A stretch of 64,000 nucleotides of DNA from Rebecca billardiae RCC1528 (lineage: Eukaryota > Haptophyta). The notes under the pieces were generated by a model. The model did not search any database. It was given only the letters and a program-made list of their open reading frames with translations, and was not told where the DNA came from. Numbering within the stretch: position 1 is the stretch's first letter; every line of letters begins with the position of its first letter. Both the position numbers and the translations under genes were made by a program. Of this stretch, positions 13,241 through 25,200 are shown piece by piece. The stretch lies in contig OZ251222.1 in NCBI GenBank assembly GCA_965240325.2, forward strand, positions 4,650,001 through 4,714,000. The letters run 5' to 3'.

Positions 13241-16200
13241 ACCGCCGCCATCGCCCCCACCGTCGCCCCCACCGCCCAGCTCGCCTCCGCCGCCACCGCC
13301 GTCACCGCCGCCGAGCCCGCCTCCGTCTCCGCCACCGCCGAGCCCGCCGCCGCCACCGCCGCCGTCGCCACCACCGTCGCCCCCACCGCCCAGCTCGCCA
13401 CCGCCGCCACCGCCGTCGCCGCCGCCAAGTCCGCCTCCGTCTCCGCCACCGCCGAGCCCGCCGCCGCCACCGCCGCCGTCGCCACCACCGTCGCCCCCAC
13501 CGCCCAGCTCGCCTCCGCCGCCACCGCCGTCGCCGCCGCCGAGCCCGCCTCCGTCTCCGCCACCGCCGAGCCCGCCGCCGCCACCGCCGCCGTCGCCACC
13601 ACCGTCTCCCCCACCGCCCAGCTCGCCTCCGCCGCCACCGCCGTCGCCGCCGCCGAGCCCGCCTCCGTCTCCGCCACCGCCGAGCCCGCCGCCGCCACCG
13701 CCGCCGTCGCCACCACCGTCGCCCCCACCGCCCAGCTCGCCACCGCCGCCACCGCCGTCGCCGCCGCCAAGTCCGCCTCCGTCTCCGCCACCGCCGAGCC
13801 CTCCGCCGCCACCGCCGCCATCGCCACCGCCATCTCCACCGCCGAGTCCGCCACCACCGAGCCCTCCTCCGCCGCCACCGCCGTCGCCGCCGCCGAGCCC
13901 TCCACCAAGCCCGCCGCCGCCGAGCCCACCGCCTCCCCCGCCGCCATCGCCACCACCGTCGCCCCCACCGCCCAGCTCGCCTCCGCCGCCACCGCCGTCG
14001 CCGCCGCCGAGCCCACCACCGAGCCCGCCACCCCCGGGCCCGCCGCCGCCTCCGCCGCCATCGCCGCCGCCGTCGCCACCACCGCCCAGCTCGCCACCGC
14101 CGCCACCGCCGTCGCCGCCACCCAGCCCGCCACCCAGTCCGCCACCGCCGAGCCCGCCGCCGCCGCCGCCGCCATCGCCACCACCGTCGCCCCCACCGCC
14201 CAGCTCGCCACCGCCGCCACCGCCGTCGCCGCCGCCGAGCCCGCCTCCGTCTCCGCCACCGCCGAGCCCGCCGCCGCCACCGCCGCCGTCGCCACCACCG
14301 TCGCCCCCACCGCCCAGCTCGCCACCGCCGCCACCGCCGTCGCCGCCGCCAAGCCCGCCTCCGTCTCCGCCACCGCCGAGCCCGCCGCCGCCACCGCCGC
14401 CATCGCCACCGCCATCTCCACCGCCGAGTCCGCCACCACCGAGCCCTCCTCCGCCGCCTCCGCCGTCGCCGCCGCCGAGCCCTCCACCAAGCCCGCCACC
14501 GCCGAGCCCACCGCCTCCCCCGCCGCCATCGCCACCACCGTCGCCCCCACCGCCCAGCTCGCCTCCGCCGCCACCGCCGTCGCCGCCGCCGAGCCCACCA
14601 CCCAGTCCGCCACCCCCGGGCCCGCCGCCGCCACCGCCGCCATCGCCGCCGCCGTCGCCACCACCACCCAGCTCGCCACCGCCGCCACCGCCGTCGCCGC
14701 CACCCAGCCCGCCACCCAGTCCGCCACCGCCGAGCCCGCCGCCGCCGCCGCCGCCATCGCCACCACCGTCGCCCCCACCGCCCAGCTCGCCACCGCCGCC
14801 ACCGCCGTCGCCGCCGCCGAGCCCACCACCGAGCCCGCCACCCCCGGGCCCGCCGCCGCCACCGCCGCCATCGCCGCCGCCGTCGCCACCACCACCCAGC
14901 TCGCCACCGCCGCCACCGCCGTCGCCGCCACCCAGCCCGCCACCCAGTCCGCCACCGCCGAGCCCGCCGCCGCCGCCGCCGCCATCGCCACCACCGTCGC
15001 CCCCACCGCCCAGCTCGCCACCGCCGCCACCGCCGTCGCCGCCGCCGAGCCCGCCTCCGTCTCCGCCACCACCGAGCCCGCCACCCCCGGGCCCGCCGCC
15101 GCCTCCGCCGCCATCGCCGCCGCCGTCGCCACCACCGCCCAGCTCGCCGCCGCCGCCACCGCCGTCGCCGCCGCCAAGCCCGCCACCCAGTCCGCCACCG
15201 CCGAGCCCGCCGCCGCCACCTCCGCCGTCGCCACCACCGTCGCCCCCACCGCCCAGCTCGCCACCGCCGCCACCGCCGTCGCCGCCACCCAGCCCGCCAC
15301 CCAGTCCGCCACCGCCGAGCCCGCCGCCGCCGCCGCCGCCATCGCCACCACCGTCGCCCCCACCGCCCAGCTCGCCACCGCCGCCACCGCCGTCGCCGCC
15401 GCCGAGCCCGCCTCCGTCTCCGCCACCGCCGAGCCCGCCGCCGCCACCGCCGCCGTCGCCACCACCGTCGCCCCCACCGCCGAGCTCGCCTCCGCCGCCA
15501 CCGCCGTCTCCGCCGCCGAGCCCGCCTCCGTCTCCGCCACCGCCGAGCCCGCCGCCGCCACCGCCGCCGTCGCCACCACCGTCGCCCCCACCGCCCAGCT
15601 CGCCTCCGCCTCCACCGCCGTCGCCGCCGCCAAGCCCGCCTCCGTCTCCGCCACCGCCGAGCCCGCCGCCGCCACCGCCGCCGTCGCCACCACCGTCGCC
15701 CCCACCGCCCAGCTCGCCGCCGCCGCCACCGCCGTCGCCGCCGCCAAGCCCGCCACCCAGTCCGCCACCGCCGAGCCCGCCGCCGCCACCTCCGCCGTCG
15801 CCACCACCGTCGCCCCCCCCGCCCAGCTCGCCACCGCCGCCACCGCCGTCGCCGCCGCCGAGCCCGCCTCCGTCTCCGCCACCGCCGAGCCCGCCGCCGC
15901 CACCGCCGCCGTCGCCACCACCGTCGCCCCCACCGCCCAGCTCGCCTCCGCCGCCACCGCCGTCTCCGCCGCCGAGCCCGCCTCCGTCTCCGCCACCGCC
16001 GAGCCCGCCGCCGCCACCGCCGCCGTCGCCCCCACCGTCGCCCCCACCGCCCAGCTCGCCTCCGCCGCCACCGCCGTCGCCGCCGCCAAGCCCGCCTCCG
16101 TCTCCGCCACCGCCGAGCCCGCCGCCGCCACCGCCGCCGTCGCCACCGCCATCTCCACCACCGAGTCCGCCACCACCGAGCCCTCCTCCGCCGCCTCCGC

Positions 16201-19200
16201 CGTCGCCGCCGCCGAGCCCTCCACCAAGCCCGCCGCCGCCGAGCCCACCGCCTCCCCCGCCGCCATCGCCACCACCGTCGCCACCGCCGCCCAGCTCGCC
16301 ACCGCCGCCACCGCCGTCGCCGCCGCCGAGCCCACCACCGAGCCCGCCACCCCCGGGCCCGCCGCCGCCACCGCCGCCATCGCCGCCGCCGTCGCCACCA
16401 CCGCCCAGCTCGCCGCCGCCGCCACCGCCGTCGCCGCCGCCAAGCCCGCCACCCAGTCCGCCACCGCCGAGCCCGCCGCCGCCACCTCCGCCGTCGCCAC
16501 CACCGTCGCCCCCACCGCCCAGCTCGCCACCGCCGCCACCGCCGTCGCCGCCACCCAGCCCGCCACCCAGTCCGCCACCGCCGAGCCCGCCGCCTCCCCC
16601 GCCGCCATCGCCACCACCGTCGCCCCCACCGCCCAGCTCGCCACCGCCGCCACCGCCGTCGCCGCCGCCGAGCCCGCCTCCGTCTCCGCCACCGCCGAGC
16701 CCGCCCGCCGCCACCGCCGCCGTCGCCACCACCGTCGCCCCCACCGCCCAGCTCGCCTCCGCCGCCACCGCCGTCTCCGCCGCCGAGCCCGCCTCCGTCT
16801 CCGCCACCGCCGAGCCCGCCGCCGCCACCGCCGCCGTCGCCCCCACCGTCGCCCCCACCGCCCAGCTCGCCTCCGCCGCCACCGCCGTCGCCGCCGCCAA
16901 GCCCGCCTCCGTCTCCGCCACCGCCGAGCCCGCCGCCGCCACCGCCGCCGTCGCCACCACCGTCGCCCCACCGCCCAGCTCGCCTCCGCCGCCACCGCCG
17001 TCGCCGCCGCCAAGCCCGCCTCCGTCTCCGCCACCGCCGAGCCCGCCGCCGCCACCGCCGCGTCGCCACCGCCATCTCCACCGCCGAGTCCGCCACCACC
17101 GAGCCCTCCTCCGCCGCCTCCGCCGTCGCCGCCGCCGAGCCCTCCACCAAGCCCGCCGCCCCCGGGCCCGCCGCCGCCACCGCCGCCATCGCCGCCGCCG
17201 TCGCCACCACCGCCCAGCTCGCCCGCCGCCGCCACCGCCGTCGCCGCCGCCAAGCCCGCCACCCAGTCCGCCACCGCCGAGCCCGCCGCCGCCACCTCCG
17301 CCGTCGCCACCACCGTCGCCCCCACCGCCCAGCTCGCCACCGCCGCCACCGCCGTCGCCGCCACCCAGCCCGCCACCCAGTCCGCCACCGCCGAGCCCGC
17401 CGCCGCCGCCGCCGCCATCGCCACCACCGTCGCCCCCACCGCCCAGCTCGCCACCGCCGCCACCGCCGTCGCCGCCGCCGAGCCCGCCTCCGTCTCCGCC
17501 ACCGCCGAGCCCGCCGCCGCCACCGCCGCCGTCGCCACCGCCATCTCCACCGCCGAGTCCGCCACCACCGAGCCCTCCTCCGCCGCCTCCGCCGTCGCCG
17601 CCACCCAGCCCGCCACCCAGTCCGCCACCGCCGAGCCCGCCGCCGTCGCCGCCGCCATCGCCACCACCGTCGCCACCGCCGCCCAGCTCGCCACCGCCGC
17701 CACCGCCGTCGCCGCCACCCAGCCCGCCACCCAGTCCGCCACCGCCGAGCCCGCCGCCGCCTCCGCCGCCATCGCCACCGCCGTCGCCACCACCGCCCAG
17801 CTCGCCGCCGCCGCCACCGCCGTCGCCGCCGCCGAGCCCACCACCCAGTCCGCCACCCCCGGGCCCGCCGCCGCCTCCGCCGCCATCGCCGCCGCCGTCG
17901 CCCCCACCGCCAAGCTCGCCACCGCCGCCACCGCCGTCGCCGCCGCCGAGCCCGCCTCCGTCTCCGCCACCGCCGAGCCCGCCGCCGCCACCGCCGCCGT
18001 CGCCACCACCGTCGCCCCCACCGCCCAGCTTGCCTCCGCCGCCACCGCCGTCGCCTCCGCCAAGCCCGCCTCCGTCTCCGCCACCGCCGAGCCCGCCGCC
18101 GCCACCGCCGCCATCGCCACCGCCATCTCCACCGCCGAGTCCGCCACCACCGAGCCCTCCTCCGCCGCCTCCGCCGTCGCCGCCGCCGAGCCCTCCACCA
18201 AGCCCGCCGCCGCCGAGCCCACCGCCTCCCCCGCCGCCATCGCCACCTCCGTCGCCACCGCCGCCCAGCTCGCCACCGCCGCCACCGCCGTCGCCGCCAC
18301 CCAGCCCGCCACCAAGCCCGCCACCGCCGAGCCCGCCGCCGCCGCCGCCGCCATCGCCACCACCGTCGCCACCGCCGCCCAGCTCGCCACCGCCGCCACC
18401 GCCGTCGCCGCCACCCAGCCCGCCACCCAGTCCGCCACCCCCGGGCCCGCCGCCGCCTCCGCCGCCATCGCCGCCGCCGTCGCCACCACCACCCAGCTCG
18501 CCACCGCCGCCACCGCCGTCGCCGCCACCCAGCCCGCCACCCAGTCCGCCACCGCCGAGCCCGCCGCCGCCGCCACCGCCATCGCCACCACCGTCGCCCC
18601 CACCGCCCAGCTCGCCACCGCCGCCACCGCCGTCGCCGCCGCCGAGCCCGCCTCCGTCTCCGCCACCGCCGAGCCCGCCGCCGCCACCGCCGCCGTCGCC
18701 CCCACCGTCGCCACCACCGCCCAGCTCGCCTCCGCCGCCACCGCCGTCGCCGCCGCCAAGCCCGCCTCCGTCTCCGCCACCGCCGAGCCCGCCGCCGCCG
18801 CCGCCGCCGTCGCCCCCACCGTCGCCCCCACCGCCTAGCTCGCCTCCGCCGCCACCGCCGTCGCCGCCGCCAAGCCCGCCTCCGTCTCCGCCACCGCCGA
18901 GCCCGCCGCCGCCACCGCCGCCGTCGCCCCCACCGTCGCCACCACCGCCCAGCTCGCCTCCGCCGCCACCGCCGTCGCCGCCGCCAAGCCCGCCTCCGTC
19001 TCCGCCACCGCCGAGCCCGCCGCCTCCACCGCCGCCGTCGCGACCACCGTCGCCCCCACCGCCCAGCTTGCCTCCGCCGCCACCGCCGTCGCCTCCGCCA
19101 AGCCCGCCTCCGTCTCCGCCACCGCCGAGCCCGCCGCCGCCACCGCCGCCATCGCCACCGCCATCTCCACCGCCGAGTCCGCCACCACCGAGCCCTCCTC

Positions 19201-22200
19201 CGCCGCCTCCGCCGTCGCCGCCGCCGAGCCCTCCACCAAGCCCGCCGCCGCCGAGCCCACCGCCTCCCCCGCCGCCATCGCCACCTCCGTCGCCACCGCC
19301 GCCCAGCTCGCCACCGCCGCCACCGCCGTCGCCGCCACCCAGCCCGCCACCCAGTCCGCCACCGCCGAGCCCGCCGCCGCCGCCGCCGCCATCGCCCCCA
19401 CCGTCGCCCCCACCGCCCAGCTCGCCACCGCCGCCACCGCCGTCGCCGCCGCCGAGCCCGCCTCCGTCTCCGCCACCGCCGAGCCCGCCGCCGCCACCGC
19501 CGCCGTCGCCACCACCGTCGCCCCCACCGCCCAGCTCGCCTCCGCCGCCACCGCCGTCGCCGCCGCCGAGCCCGCCTCCGTCTCCGCCACCGCCGAGCCC
19601 GCCGCCGCCACCGCCGCCGTCGCCACCGCCATCTCCACCGCCGAGTCCGCCACCACCGAGCCCTCCTCCGCCGCCTCCGCCGTCGCCGCCGCCGAGCCCT
19701 CCACCAAGCCCGCCGCCGCCGAGCCCACCGCCTCCCCCGCCGCCATCGCCACCACCGTCGCCACCGCCGCCCAGCTCGCCACCGCCGCCACCGCCGTCGC
19801 CGCCACCCAGCCCGCCACCCAGTCCGCCACCGCCGAGCCCGCCGCCGCCGCCACCGCCATCGCCACCACCGTCGCCCCCACCGCCCAGCTCGCCACCGCC
19901 GCCACCGCCGTCGCCGCCGCCGAGCCCGCCTCCGTCTCCGCCACCGCCGAGCCCGCCGCCGCCACCGCCGCCGTCGCCCCCACCGTCGCCACCACCGCCC
20001 AGCTCGCCTCCGCCGCCACCGCCGTCGCCGCCGCCAAGCCCGCCTCCGTCTCCGCCACCGCCGAGCCCGCCGCCTCCACCGCCGCCGTCGCGACCACCGT
20101 CGCCCCCACCGCCCAGCTCGCCTCCGCCGCCACCGCCGTCGCCGCCACCGAGCCCGCCACCCAGCCCGCCACCGCCGAGCCCGCCGCCGCCACCGCCGCC
20201 GTCGCCACCGCCATCTCCACCGCCGAGTCCGCCACCACCGAGCCCTCCTCCGCCGCCTCCGCCGTCGCCGCCGCCGAGCCCTCCACCAAGCCCGCCGCCG
20301 CCGAGCCCACCGCCTCCCCCGCCGCCATCGCCACCTCCGTCGCCACCGCCGCCCAGCTCGCCACCGCCGCCACCGCCGTCGCCGCCACCCAGCCCGCCAC
20401 CCAGTCCGCCACCGCCGAGCCCGCCGCCGCCGCCGCCGCCATCGCCCCCACCGTCGCCCCCACCGCCCAGCTCGCCACCGCCGCCACCGCCGTCGCCGCC
20501 GCCGAGCCCGCCTCCGTCTCCGCCACCGCCGAGCCCGCCGCCGCCACCGCCGCCGTCGCCACCACCGTCGCCCCCACCGCCCAGCTCGCCTCCGCCGCCA
20601 CCGCCGTCGCCGCCGCCGAGCCCGCCTCCGTCTCCGCCACCGCCGAGCCCGCCGCCGCCACCGCCGCCGTCGCCACCGCCATCTCCACCGCCGAGTCCGC
20701 CACCACCGAGCCCTCCTCCGCCGCCTCCGCCGTCGCCGCCGCCGAGCCCTCCACCAAGCCCGCCGCCGCCGAGCCCACCGCCTCCCCCGCCGCCATCGCC
20801 ACCACCGTCGCCACCGCCGCCCAGCTCGCCACCGCCGCCACCGCCGTCGCCGCCACCCAGCCCGCCACCCAGTCCGCCACCGCCGAGCCCGCCGCCGCCG
20901 CCACCGCCATCGCCACCACCGTCGCCCCCACCGCCCAGCTCGCCACCGCCGCCACCGCCGTCGCCGCCGCCGAGCCCGCCTCCGTCTCCGCCACCGCCGA
21001 GCCCGCCGCCGCCGCCGCCGCCGTCGCCCCCACCGTCGCCCCCACCGCCTAGCTCGCCTCCGCCGCCACCGCCGTCGCCGCCGCCAAGCCCGCCTCCGTC
21101 TCCGCCACCGCCGAGCCCGCCGCCGCCACCGCCGCCGTCGCCCCCACCGTCGCCCCCACCGCCTAGCTCGCCTCCGCCGCCACCGCCGTCGCCGCCGCCA
21201 AGCCCGCCTCCGTCTCCGCCACCGCCGAGCCCGCCGCCGCCACCGCCGCCGTCGCCACCACCGTCGCCCCCACCGCCCAGCTCGCCACCGCCGCCACCGC
21301 CGTCGCCGCCGCCGAGCCCGCCTCCGTCTCCGCCACCGCCGAGCCCGCCGCCGCCACCGCCGCCGTCGTCACCGCCATCTCCACCGCCGAGTCCGCCACC
21401 ACCGAGCCCTCCTCCGCCGCCTCCACCGTCGCCGCCGCCGAGCCCTCCACCAAGCCCGCCGCCGCCGAGCCCACCGCCTCCCCCGCCGCCATCGCCACCA
21501 CCGTCGCCACCGCCGCCCAGCTCGCCACCGCCGCCACCGCCGTCGCCGCCGCCGAGCCCACCACCGAGCCCGCCACCCCCGGGCCCGCCGCCGCCACCGC
21601 CGCCATCGCCACCACCGTCGCCCCCACCGCCCAGCTCGCCTCCGCCGCCACCGCCGTCGCCGCCGCCGAGCCCGCCTCCGTCTCCGCCACCGCCGAGCCC
21701 ACCGCCGCCTCCGCCGCCGTCGCCGCCGCCTTCGCCACCGCCACCCAGCTCGCCACCGCCGCCACCGCCGTCGCCGCCACCGAGCCCTCCACCAAGCCCG
21801 CCACCACCGAGCCCGCCGCCGCCACCTCCGCCGTCGCCACCACCGTCGCCCCCACCGCCCAGCTCGCCTCCGCCGCCACCGCCGTCGCCGCCGCCGAGCC
21901 CGCCACCCAGCCCTCCACCGCCGAGCCCGCCGCCGCCACCGCCGCCGTCGCCACCGCCATCTCCACCGCCGAGTCCGCCACCACCGAGCCCTCCTCCGCC
22001 GCCTCCGCCGTCGCCGCCGCCGAGCCCTCCACCAAGCCCGCCGCCGCCGAGCCCACCGCCTCCCCCGCCGCCATCGCCACCACCGTCGCCACCGCCGCCC
22101 AGCTCGCCACCGCCGCCACCGCCGTCGCCGCCGCCGAGCCCACCACCGAGCCCGCCACCCCCGGGCCCGCCGCCGCCACCGCCGCCATCGCCGCCGCCGT

Positions 22201-25200
22201 CGCCACCGCCGCCCAGCTCGCCGCCGCCGCCACCGCCGTCGCCGCCGCCGAGCCCGCCACCCAGCCCGCCGCCGCCGAGCCCTCCCCCTCCCCCGCCGCC
22301 ATCGCCACCTCCGTCGCCACCGCCGCCCAGCTCGCCACCGCCGCCACCGCCGTCGCCGCCACCCAGCCCGCCACCCAGTCCGCCACCGCCGAGCCCGCCG
22401 CCGCCGCCGCCGCCATCGCCACCACCGTCGCCCCCACCGCCCAGCTCGCCACCGCCGCCACCGCCGTCGCCGCCGCCGAGCCCGCCTCCGTCTCCGCCAC
22501 CGCCGAGCCCGCCGCCGCCACCGCCGCCGTCGCCACCGCCATCTCCACCGCCGAGTCCGCCACCACCGAGCCCTCCTCCGCCGCCTCCGCCGTCGCCGCC
22601 GCCGAGCCCTCCACCAAGCCCGCCGCCGCCGAGCCCACCGCCTCCCCCGCCGCCATCGCCACCTCCGTCGCCACCGCCGCCCAGCTCGCCACCGCCGCCA
22701 CCGCCGTCGCCGCCACCCAGCCCGCCACCCAGTCCGCCACCGCCGAGCCCGCCGCCGCCGCCACCGCCATCGCCACCACCGTCGCCCCCACCGCCCAGCT
22801 CGCCACCGCCGCCACCGCCGTCGCCGCCGCCGAGCCCGCCTCCGTCTCCGCCACCGCCGAGCCCGCCGCCGCCACCGCCGCCGTCGCCACCACCGTCGCC
22901 CCCACCGCCCAGCTCGCCTCCGCCGCCACCGCCGTCGCCGCCGCCAAGCCCGCCTCCGTCTCCGCCACCGCCGAGCCCGCCGCCGCCACCGCCGCCGTCG
23001 CCACCACCGTCGCCCCCACCGCCCAGCTCGCCTCCGCCGCCACCGCCGTCGCCGCCGCCAAGCCCGCCTCCGTCTCCGCCACCGCCGAGCCCGCCGCCGC
23101 CACCGCCGCCGTCGCCACCGCCATCTCCACCGCCGAGTCCGCCACCACCGAGCCCTCCTCCGCCGCCTCCGCCGTCGCCGCCGCCGAGCCCTCCACCAAG
23201 CCCGCCGCCGCCGAGCCCTCCGCCTCCCCCGCCGCCATCGCCACCTCCGTCGCCACCGCCGCCCAGCTCGCCACCGCCGCCACCGCCGTCGCCGCCACCC
23301 AGCCCGCCACCCAGTCCGCCACCGCCGAGCCCGCCGCCGCCGCCGCCGCCATCGCCACCACCGTCGCCCCCACCGCCCAGCTCGCCGCCGCCGCCACCGC
23401 CGTCGCCGCCGCCGAGCCCGCCACCCAGCCCGCCGCCGCCGAGCCCTCCGCCTCCCCCGCCGCCATCGCCACCTCCGTCGCCACCGCCGCCCAGCTCGCC
23501 ACCGCCGCCACCGCCGTCGCCGCCACCCAGCCCGCCACCCAGTCCGCCACCGCCGAGCCCGCCGCCGCCGCCGCCGCCATCGCCACCACCGTCGCCCCCA
23601 CCGCCCAGCTCGCCACCGCCGCCACCGCCGTCGCCGCCGCCGAGCCCGCCTCCGTCTCCGCCACCGCCGAGCCCGCCGCCGCCACCGCCGCCGTCGCCAC
23701 CGCCATCTCCACCGCCGAGTCCGCCACCACCGAGCCCTCCTCCGCCGCCTCCGCCGTCGCCGCCGCCGAGCCCTCCACCAAGCCCGCCGCCGCCGAGCCC
23801 ACCGCCTCCCCCGCCGCCATCGCCACCTCCGTCGCCACCGCCGCCCAGCTCGCCACCGCCGCCACCGCCGTCGCCGCCACCCAGCCCGCCACCCAGTCCG
23901 CCACCGCCGAGCCCGCCGCCGCCGCCACCGCCATCGCCACCACCGTCGCCCCCACCGCCCAGCTCGCCACCGCCGCCACCGCCGTCGCCGCCGCCGAGCC
24001 CGCCTCCGTCTCCGCCACCGCCGAGCCCGCCGCCGCCACCGCCGCCGTCGCCACCACCGTCGCCCCCACCGCCCAGCTCGCCTCCGCCGCCACCGCCGTC
24101 GCCGCCGCCAAGCCCGCCTCCGTCTCCGCCACCGCCGAGCCCGCCGCCGCCACCGCCGCCGTCGCCACCACCGTCGCCCCCACCGCCCAGCTCGCCTCCG
24201 CCGCCACCGCCGTCGCCGCCGCCAAGCCCGCCTCCGTCTCCGCCACCGCCGAGCCCGCCGCCGCCACCGCCGCCGTCGCCACCGCCATCTCCACCGCCGA
24301 GTCCGCCACCACCGAGCCCTCCTCCGCCGCCTCCGCCGTCGCCGCCGCCGAGCCCTCCACCAAGCCCGCCGCCGCCGAGCCCACCGCCTCCCCCGCCGCC
24401 ATCGCCACCACCGTCGCCACCGCCGCCCAGCTCGCCACCGCCGCCACCGCCGTCGCCGCCGCCGAGCCCACCACCGAGCCCGCCACCCCCGGGCCCGCCG
24501 CCGCCTCCGCCGCCATCGCCGCCGCCGTCGCCACCACCGCCCAGCTCGCCGCCGCCGCCACCGCCGTCGCCGCCGCCGAGCCCGCCTCCGTCTCCGCCAC
24601 CGCCGAGCCCACCGCCGCCTCCGCCGCCGTCGCCGCCGCCTTCGCCACCGCCACCCAGCTCGCCACCGCCGCCACCGCCGTCGCCGCCACCGAGCCCTCC
24701 ACCAAGCCCGCCACCACCGAGCCCGCCGCCGCCACCTCCGCCGTCGCCACCACCGTCGCCCCCACCGCCCAGCTCGCCTCCGCCGCCACCGCCGTCGCCG
24801 CCGCCGAGCCCGCCACCCAGCCCTCCACCGCCGAGCCCGCCGCCGCCACCGCCGCCGTCGCCACCGCCATCTCCACCGCCGAGTCCGCCACCACCGAGCC
24901 CTCCTCCGCCGCCTCCGCCGTCGCCGCCGCCGAGCCCTCCACCAAGCCCGCCGCCGCCGAGCCCGCCGCCTCCCCCGCCGCCATCGCCACCTCCGTCGCC
25001 CCCGCCGCCCAGCACGCCACCGCCGCCACCGCCGTCGCCGCCGCCGAGCCCGCCACCCAGCCCGCCACCGCCCGGCCCGCCGCCACCACCGCCGCCATCC
25101 CCGCCGCCGTCGCCGCCACCGCCCAGCTCGCCACCGCCGCCACCGCCGTCGCCGCCGCCGAGCCCGCCTCCGTCTCCGCCACCGCCAAGTCCGCCGCCGC

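Larger units (their letters stand above)
1..25190 (+). repeat. Coding minisatellite, 114-bp (38-residue) Pro/Ser unit with higher-order repeats
   Basis: The basic unit is 114 bp, read directly from successive CAGCTCG landmarks (1029, 1143, 1257). It encodes runs of 3, 4, 6 and 7 Pro separated by single Ser, with one SS pair per unit. Units are diversified by synonymous CCG/CCA/CCT/CCC choices and by a PPPPSPPP variant. All periods are multiples of 3, so the frame is preserved. TCG codons sit at positions divisible by three at every point checked from 3 to 16683 and again from 17241 onward. Confidence 0.93.
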
